Source of the DNA: Acidobacteriaceae bacterium
GTDB lineage: Bacteria > Acidobacteriota > Terriglobia > Terriglobales > Acidobacteriaceae
Length of the DNA stretch: 64,000 nucleotides
Assembly (NCBI GenBank): GCA_003132405.1
Contig: PKXQ01000148.1
Location: 1-64,000 of the forward strand
Direction: 5' to 3'
Shown here: positions 60,476 to 64,000 of the stretch, one piece after another
Layout: every line of letters begins with the position of its first letter
How positions within the stretch are numbered: the stretch's first letter is position 1
Notes under the pieces: generated by a model
What the model was told of the DNA's origin: nothing
The model's input: the letters and a program-made list of their open reading frames with translations, nothing else
Database searches by the model: none
Translations under genes and position numbers: made by a program

Positions 60476-60498
60476 ATTTCGATACTTGCAGAAATATG
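60473..60498. promoter_or_regulatory. 8-bp perfect inverted repeat at the arsR start (operator candidate)
   Basis: CATATTTC (60473-60480) and GAAATATG (60491-60498) are a perfect dyad with a 10-base spacer, a suitable geometry for a winged-helix dimer. It includes the arsR start codon, so binding would block transcription near the start or the 5' end of the mRNA. Confidence 0.6.
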
Positions 60499-60816
60499 GT
60501 ATGCCTGTCAAGTCGAATCCAATAATTTATGCCTGACCTTTGCGATTGTGTGTTTGAGACGCGGCACGTTCCGAAATGCGATGTCCGACGGGTGCGATGA
60601 ATACCGTTGACTTCGATGAGCACTTTTTGCTGTACTTGTACGGTTAACCACGGTGAAGGAGTTCACCGCCAACCGCTGTCCCAATTCTTTAGCCGGAACA
60701 GCTGATGACTCCTGACAAGCGGATTGTTTTGTCGCGGGGTCATAATGCCGGCATGATCCTCAGACCTAGTGATCCTCAGCGCGAACGATCCGCAGAACTG
60801 GTCGAGGTGGCGCTTC
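60499..60816. other. Divergent upstream region of arsR and the antiporter
   Basis: No gene is supported. The region should hold the arsR promoter just beyond the palindrome and the antiporter promoter on the other strand. A small GTACttGTAC palindrome lies near 60633. Confidence 0.4.
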
Positions 60817-62019
60817 ATGGAGAACGTGTGGGTAATGGCCGCCGTTTGGATTGGCCTCGCTTTGATCGCGACGCTGATCGCCATCTGGTTCCATATCTCC
60901 ACTGCCCTGAGTGAAATTGTCGTGGGCACTGTGGCTCAGTTGGTCATCGGAGCGCTGTTCATTCACGCTGACCTTGGCGGAAAGACGAGCTGGATCAGTT
61001 TTCTCGCCGGCACGGGCGCGATTGTTCTTACATTCCTGGCGGGAGCAGAACTCGATCCCCAGATCTTCCGTACGAAATGGAAAGAGGCGACGGTCATTGG
61101 ATTAGTGGGTTTCTTTGGACCGTTCTTTGGGTGTACGGCGGTTGCCCACTATATCTTGCATTGGTCGGGACGATCGAGTTGGCTGGCGGGCGTCGCCCTA
61201 TCGACTACTTCCGTGGCGGTCGTCTATGCGGTGATGTTGGAATTGGGTTTCAACGTTACAGATTTCGGGAAGGCGGTGCTGGCGGCCTGCTTCATCAATG
61301 ATCTCGGAACCGTGATTGCTCTGGGAATGATCTTCTCGCCTTTCACCATTAAGACACTCATTTTCGTGGCAGTGAGCATTGTGGTGTTCGCAATTCTTCC
61401 TTTTCTGACGCCGCGCTTCTTTAAGAAATATGGAGGACGAGTTTCAGAGCTCGAAGCCAAGTACATACTCTTCCTACTGTTCGCCATGGGAGGATTGGCG
61501 GTCTGGTCCGGCAGCGAAGCCGTCTTGCCCGCCTATATTATCGGCATGGTGCTGGCTGGAACCGTGGGCAAAGACCACAGTCTGATACGGCGTCTGCGCA
61601 CCCTGACCTTTGGATTGCTCACGCCGTTTTACTTTATTCGCGCGGGATCGTTTGTCTCCGTGCCTGCTTTGATCGCGGCCCCGCTCGTATTTACTGCGTT
61701 GTTTTTTGCCAAGATGCTGTCGAAAATCATTCCTCTCTACCCCACCGTGAAGGCCTTTGACTATAAGAAGGAAGAGGGACTCTACTTCACATTGATGATG
61801 TCGACGGGCCTGACATTTGGGACTATTTCCGCGCTTTTCGGGCTGAATCATGGGGTCATCACTCAGGCGCAATATTCATATCTCGTCGCCACCGTGATCG
61901 GTAGCGCCGTGATACCCACCATTATCGCCAACGCCTGGTTCATGCCGAGGCACCTGCTGGCCACCAAAACAAAAGAGACAACGGCGTTGCCTCAACCTGT
62001 AAGCGAAAATGCAAACTAG
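60817..62019 (+). CDS. CPA2-type cation:proton antiporter
   Basis: A 400-residue membrane protein with about twelve helices of the Na+/H+ exchanger (KefB/GerN/NapA) family. Visible parts: IWFHISTALSEIVVGTVAQLVIG, LTFLAGAELDPQIFRTKWKEA, ALSTTSVAVVYAVMLELG, KAVLAACFINDLGTVIALGM (Asp-containing ion-site helix), and LLTPFYFIRAGSFVSVPAL. No TrkA-N/C domain follows, so it is a bare transporter. ATG 60817 is chosen; a GTG at 60769 is in frame. UspA and CrcB follow closely on the same strand, suggesting an ion-stress unit. Confidence 0.88.
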   Translation: MENVWVMAAVWIGLALIATLIAIWFHISTALSEIVVGTVAQLVIGALFIHADLGGKTSWISFLAGTGAIVLTFLAGAELDPQIFRTKWKEATVIGLVGFFGPFFGCTAVAHYILHWSGRSSWLAGVALSTTSVAVVYAVMLELGFNVTDFGKAVLAACFINDLGTVIALGMIFSPFTIKTLIFVAVSIVVFAILPFLTPRFFKKYGGRVSELEAKYILFLLFAMGGLAVWSGSEAVLPAYIIGMVLAGTVGKDHSLIRRLRTLTFGLLTPFYFIRAGSFVSVPALIAAPLVFTALFFAKMLSKIIPLYPTVKAFDYKKEEGLYFTLMMSTGLTFGTISALFGLNHGVITQAQYSYLVATVIGSAVIPTIIANAWFMPRHLLATKTKETTALPQPVSENAN

Positions 62020-62027
62020 GAGGGAAC

Positions 62028-62468
62028 ATGACGGGAAAACGCCAGAACACTTATTTTCGGAAGCTGCTGGTGGGCTATGACGGGTCTCCGCAGTCGGAAA
62101 AAGCAGTCGATGTGGCCTTCTCGTTGGCGGAGAGCCTGGATGCGACGGTACTGATCTTTGCAGTTGCGCGACCTCCGGAACCTGCCACTTCAGTCGAGTT
62201 GCAAGCCGTGCTCGACAATGCGAAAGAACACTTTGAAGAGGGGTTCAAGAAAATTTTGGAGAAGGCGCGTTCCCATGACCTCAATGTGAAGACCGACATG
62301 GCAGTGGGGCACCCGGCAGAGCAAATTATCCATCGAGCCGAGGACGATGGTATTGACCTGATTATTTTGGGACGTCGTGGGCGATCCATGATCTCCAGAA
62401 TGATGTTGGGTTCGGTCTCGGAGCGAGCCTTGCGATACGCGCACTGTCCTGTGATGGTAGTTCACTAA
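62028..62468 (+). CDS. UspA-family universal stress protein
   Basis: A 146-residue protein with the complete UspA fold. N-terminal YFRKLLVGYDGSPQSEKAVDVAF, then HDLNVKTDMAVGHPAEQIIHRAED, and the ATP-binding pattern Gly-X2-Gly-X9-Gly-Ser in IILGRRGRSMISRMMLGSVSERAL, ending CPVMVVH. It therefore probably binds ATP. The excellent ribosome site (aggaggga) is 9 bp after the antiporter stop. Co-transcription suggests that it modulates the antiporter or responds to the same stress. Confidence 0.93.
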   Translation: MTGKRQNTYFRKLLVGYDGSPQSEKAVDVAFSLAESLDATVLIFAVARPPEPATSVELQAVLDNAKEHFEEGFKKILEKARSHDLNVKTDMAVGHPAEQIIHRAEDDGIDLIILGRRGRSMISRMMLGSVSERALRYAHCPVMVVH

Positions 62469-62549
62469 CTGGACGCACTGCATGACCTTGGAAGTCGATT
62501 ACCACGGAATGAGGATCGACGAGGTACGTCGGCCAAAGGATAAAAACAC

Positions 62550-62927
62550 TTGCTGAAATATCTATTGGTTGGCATTGGAGGCGGTCTCGGGTCAATTCTG
62601 CGTTTTTGGCTGGGCAGTTACATCGGCGGCAGAATGGGCGCTCGCTTTCCCTATGGAACGTTCGTCATTAATATTACGGGCTCGTTTCTGATTGGCCTGG
62701 TCTTCGCTCTGTTGACCCTCAGAACTCATTGGAGTCCCAACTGGCGATACCTGATCCCGATTGGCTTTATCGGAGGCTACACGACGTTTTCCAGCTTCGA
62801 GTATGAAACGCTGCGGTCGATTCAGGATGGCCAGATCGGACTGGGGCTTCTCTACGTGGCAAGCAGCGTGGTTGTTGGATTTGTTGCGGTTTGGGGAGGC
62901 ATGATCGCGGGGAGGGCAATCTCATGA
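62550..62927 (+). CDS. crcB: CrcB/Fluc fluoride channel
   Basis: A 125-residue, four-helix protein of the CrcB/Fluc family, which exports fluoride as a dual-topology dimer. Motifs: VGIGGGLGSILRFWLGSYIG near the N terminus, FPYGTFVINITGSFLIG, then IGFIGGYTTFSSFEYET (the TTFSSF track), and a final helix. Start is TTG 62550 with an aaagga site upstream. No fluoride riboswitch was recognised in the short gap. A DUF190 gene follows by 60 bp, a frequent neighbour of crcB. Confidence 0.92.
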   Translation: MLKYLLVGIGGGLGSILRFWLGSYIGGRMGARFPYGTFVINITGSFLIGLVFALLTLRTHWSPNWRYLIPIGFIGGYTTFSSFEYETLRSIQDGQIGLGLLYVASSVVVGFVAVWGGMIAGRAIS

Positions 62928-62987
62928 AATGCCGTTGTGGTGGAATTTCTGCTCGGACAAGAAAGACCCTGATATCAGGAGGACAAC

Positions 62988-63719
62988 ATGCTCACAGCGG
63001 GGCCCGGTAAGAAGGTCGGGATTTACGTGGCTGAAGATCAGCAGTACCACGGGAGTTCGACCTATGCCGCGATTCTGGACTTTCTTTTTTTTCGCGGCGT
63101 GTCCGGTGCGACGGTGACCCGCGGTATCGCTGGATTTGGCGCGGATCATCATCTGCACACGACCAGTCTCGTCGATCTGGCGGTTCGCTTGCCGGTCAAG
63201 ATCGAGTTCATCGAAACGGCGGAAAAGGTGGAAGAGTTGTTGCCCAAACTGCAAGCGATGGCCGGTACCGGACTGATCGAGATGCAGGACACAACCATCG
63301 TGAAACCTGCCGAAAAGAAACAAAAGCAATCTGAGCCTGAGAGGCCTGCCTTAAAGCATGAGGGCAAAGCCAAGATGATGCGAATCTACATTGGCGAAAA
63401 CGACAAATGGAACGGCAAGCCACTGTATGAAGCCATCGTCAACGGCTTGCGATCGAACGATATTGCCGGTGTAACCGTTTATCGCGGAATCCTCGGCTAT
63501 GGCGCCAATCGCAGAATTCACAAAGACGCCGCGCTGAGCCTTTCTCACGACCGCCCTATCCTGCTGTCGATCGTTGATACGGAAGAAAAGCTGAAGGCGT
63601 TTATGCCCATTCTCGATCAGATGGTGCAGCAGGGTGTAGTTGTGCTGTCGGACGTCGACATCATCAAGTACGCGCATAACTATGAGAAGGCCGAGAGGCG
63701 GCAGGAGGCGCGGAAATGA
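62988..63719 (+). CDS. Protein with two DUF190 domains
   Basis: A 243-residue protein made of two tandem PII-like DUF190 domains. Domain 1 (about 1-108) includes KKVGIYVAEDQQYHGSSTYAAILDFLFFRGVSGATVTRGIAGFG. Domain 2 (about 128-230) includes KMMRIYIGENDKWNGKPLYEAIV, VTVYRGILGYGANRRIH and ILLSIVDTEEKLKAFMPILDQM. A charged linker (AEKKQKQSEPERPALKHEG) joins them. DUF190 proteins form ferredoxin-like trimers and often accompany crcB; a ligand is unknown. Its stop overlaps the start of a third DUF190 gene (ATGA). Confidence 0.9.
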   Translation: MLTAGPGKKVGIYVAEDQQYHGSSTYAAILDFLFFRGVSGATVTRGIAGFGADHHLHTTSLVDLAVRLPVKIEFIETAEKVEELLPKLQAMAGTGLIEMQDTTIVKPAEKKQKQSEPERPALKHEGKAKMMRIYIGENDKWNGKPLYEAIVNGLRSNDIAGVTVYRGILGYGANRRIHKDAALSLSHDRPILLSIVDTEEKLKAFMPILDQMVQQGVVVLSDVDIIKYAHNYEKAERRQEARK

Positions 63720-64000
63720 AACTGGAAGGAAAAGCCAAGTTATTGCGCATTCATTTTGGTGAGGATGACAAATGGCAGGGTAAGCCGTTATACGAGGCCA
63801 TCGTGATCAAATGCCGCGAACTCGATATTGCGGGCGCCTCGGTGTTTCGTGGGATCGAGGGCTACGGCGCAAGCTCGCGAATTCACAAGGCGCATCTGCT
63901 GCGGTCCTCAGACAGACCAATCATGGTGTCCGTGATTGATACCGAGGAGAACCTCAAGAAATTGCTCCCTGCGCTGGATGAAATGGTGGATGAGGGATTG
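63716..64000 (+). CDS. DUF190 protein, 3' end cut by the window
   Basis: The visible 95 residues are a further DUF190 domain: AKLLRIHFGEDDKWQGKPLYEAIVIKC, IAGASVFRGIEGYGASSRIHK and IMVSVIDTEENLKKLLPALDEM. It resembles domain 2 of the preceding protein strongly, indicating duplication of the C-terminal domain. The ATG overlaps the preceding TGA. The remainder lies beyond base 64000. Confidence 0.88.
   Translation, partial: MKLEGKAKLLRIHFGEDDKWQGKPLYEAIVIKCRELDIAGASVFRGIEGYGASSRIHKAHLLRSSDRPIMVSVIDTEENLKKLLPALDEMVDEGL

Noticed and set aside
62469-62549. Fluoride riboswitch before crcB
   Set aside because: The 81-base gap does not show the conserved fluoride-aptamer words, and it is short for a full aptamer plus expression platform.

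Overview
The window looks like a chromosomal segment of an Acidobacteriota (Terriglobia/Koribacter-type) bacterium. This is inferred from fairly GC-rich DNA, Gram-negative envelope genes (Mla, secretin, BON lipoproteins), small DUF3309 and YXWGXW proteins, and many short text-like palindromic repeats between genes, all familiar from that phylum. No rRNA, CRISPR array, complete prophage or insertion sequence is visible. One tRNA gene, tRNA-Val(UAC), is present at 45934-46010.

Layout. 1-1000: two unrecognised genes, the first cut by the window edge. 1-31 kb is mostly core genome: an MlaF-like ATPase, a tautomerase, ribE-ribD-ftsY, an HD-GYP protein, nadE, a DsbA-like thiol protein, an orphan TPR-secretin, a YmdB phosphodiesterase, a muropeptide-recycling operon (TPR, nagZ, anmK, solute-binding lipoprotein), mutS, a galT-like gene, a serine beta-lactamase-like protein, a CHASE3 histidine kinase with two tandem receiver proteins, and hemX-hemA-hemC-hemD behind a perfect TGTGA-N6-TCACA site.

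31-46 kb: PilZ and YdjC/HpnK-like proteins. Next comes a Tat-exported molybdenum hydroxylase of the PaoABC type with its own membrane cytochrome b, whose leader carries a strong hairpin. Then follow DoxX with three tightly coupled glycosyl-transfer genes, a cytochrome P460-like protein, and a radical SAM/SPASM gene coupled to a CmoM-like methyltransferase.

46-64 kb, beyond tRNA-Val, reads like an accessory stress region. It opens with a histidine kinase gene broken at both ends. It then holds many small stress proteins (YXWGXW, DUF3309, BON, CsbD, YqjD/DUF883-like, a metallothionein-like Cys-rich peptide) and a Crp/Fnr regulator. Further on are a lipid-transport set (mlaE, mlaF, and mlaD fused to an OmpA-like domain), a xylulokinase gene interrupted by an in-frame TGA, arsR-arsM-arsC with a palindromic operator candidate, an antiporter plus UspA, and crcB followed by at least three DUF190 domains.

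The points most worth following up are the Mo-hydroxylase/cytochrome b complex, the radical SAM/CmoM-like pair, the MlaD-OmpA fusion, the CrcB-DUF190 array, the Crp-type site before the heme operon, and the decayed genes beside tRNA-Val. I found no wholly unknown system that I could defend from sequence alone.
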